The position numbers and the translations under genes are program-made. The notes under the pieces are model-generated. The model worked only from the letters and a program-made list of their open reading frames with translations. It was not told where the DNA came from and made no database searches. 64,000 nucleotides of DNA from Ridgeia piscesae (Eukaryota > Annelida > Polychaeta > Sabellida > Siboglinidae): positions 417,501-481,500 of the forward strand of contig JAODUO010000133.1 in NCBI GenBank assembly GCA_025642075.2. The letters are read 5' to 3'. Shown piece by piece: positions 63,674 to 64,000 of this stretch. Numbering within the stretch: the stretch's first letter is position 1; every line of letters starts with the position of its first letter.

Positions 63674-64000
63674 TATAAAACTGCAGGTTTGTCTTGATGC
63701 AGTCATTTGGGTGTGCCTGTATGTGGGTGCAGTCCTGGTCTCGGAGGCTGGACCTGGAAGTTGCTGCTGTTGTCATCAGCTGTTCCCTTTTAGAGACGTT
63801 GGTGTGTGAGAGAGAGTTGTAGCTTGACATGTGGATGGGAGATCTGTGGATGTGGGGCTGGGCTCAGGTATGTATCCTAGCTGTGTCTGTGTTTGTATTG
63901 GTAACTGGAAAATGTCATAAATTATAGACATATCACTCCAGTGTGCATGGTGGCTTGTCTGACTTTGTTAAAATGTTGGGTTATAATATTTTGAAATGTG

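Overview
This window is animal nuclear DNA. It is AT-rich, intron-dominated and crowded with microsatellites and minisatellites, with no bacterial-style gene packing. The only gene I can support is one large multi-exon plus-strand gene. Its exons join, with consistent GT-AG splice sites, into a WW - PDZ - FERM protein of the FRMPD family, closest to vertebrate FRMPD4 (Preso1), a postsynaptic and cortical scaffold. Sequence divergence and repeat style suggest an invertebrate bilaterian, perhaps a mollusc or other lophotrochozoan; that is inference, and no species is claimed.

Layout: 1-9238 holds no recognised gene (upstream region or earlier introns, with several simple repeats). A possible first coding exon lies at 9239-9324. 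Well supported exons follow: 20320-20436 (linker and start of WW), 21151-21365 (end of WW, acidic linker, start of PDZ), 25776-25878 and 27203-27254 (rest of PDZ), 42888-42998 (PDZ-FERM linker), 49087-49194 and 49647-49779 (FERM F1), 50774-50893, 51452-51593 and 52247-52466 (end of F1, then F2), and 53372-53449, 54563-54633 and 54906-55038 (F3). The gene probably continues past 55038. Two weak candidate downstream exons are listed (57109-57170 and 63519-63673), but the long C-terminal part typical of this family was not recognised.

Two FERM exons, 49647-49779 and 51452-51593, each contain a reading-frame break. Conserved FERM sequence continues in another frame after each break. They are either single-base assembly errors or real lesions, and the noisy unit lengths in some nearby repeat arrays make assembly error likely. 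A short piece of F3, about 11 residues, between 53449 and 54563 was not found.

The introns carry long tandem arrays that together cover roughly a fifth of the window: a 17-bp unit (4446-4855), a CCTG/TCTG array (15523-16396), a 23-bp unit of about 125 copies (22172-25050), a 36-bp unit of about 77 copies (28445-31224), an interrupted CAG tract (34669-35105), a 25-bp unit of about 54 copies ending at a splice acceptor (41505-42875), an 18-bp unit (44338-44976), a 30-bp unit (45721-46908), 18- and 21-bp units (53746-54535), and a 34-bp unit (55412-56883). Nearly all the long open frames in the window lie inside these arrays and are not genes. No RNA gene, CRISPR array or intact autonomous transposon was seen. 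Two inverted-repeat structures in the 25879-27202 and 27255-27700 region may be remnants of small non-autonomous elements.
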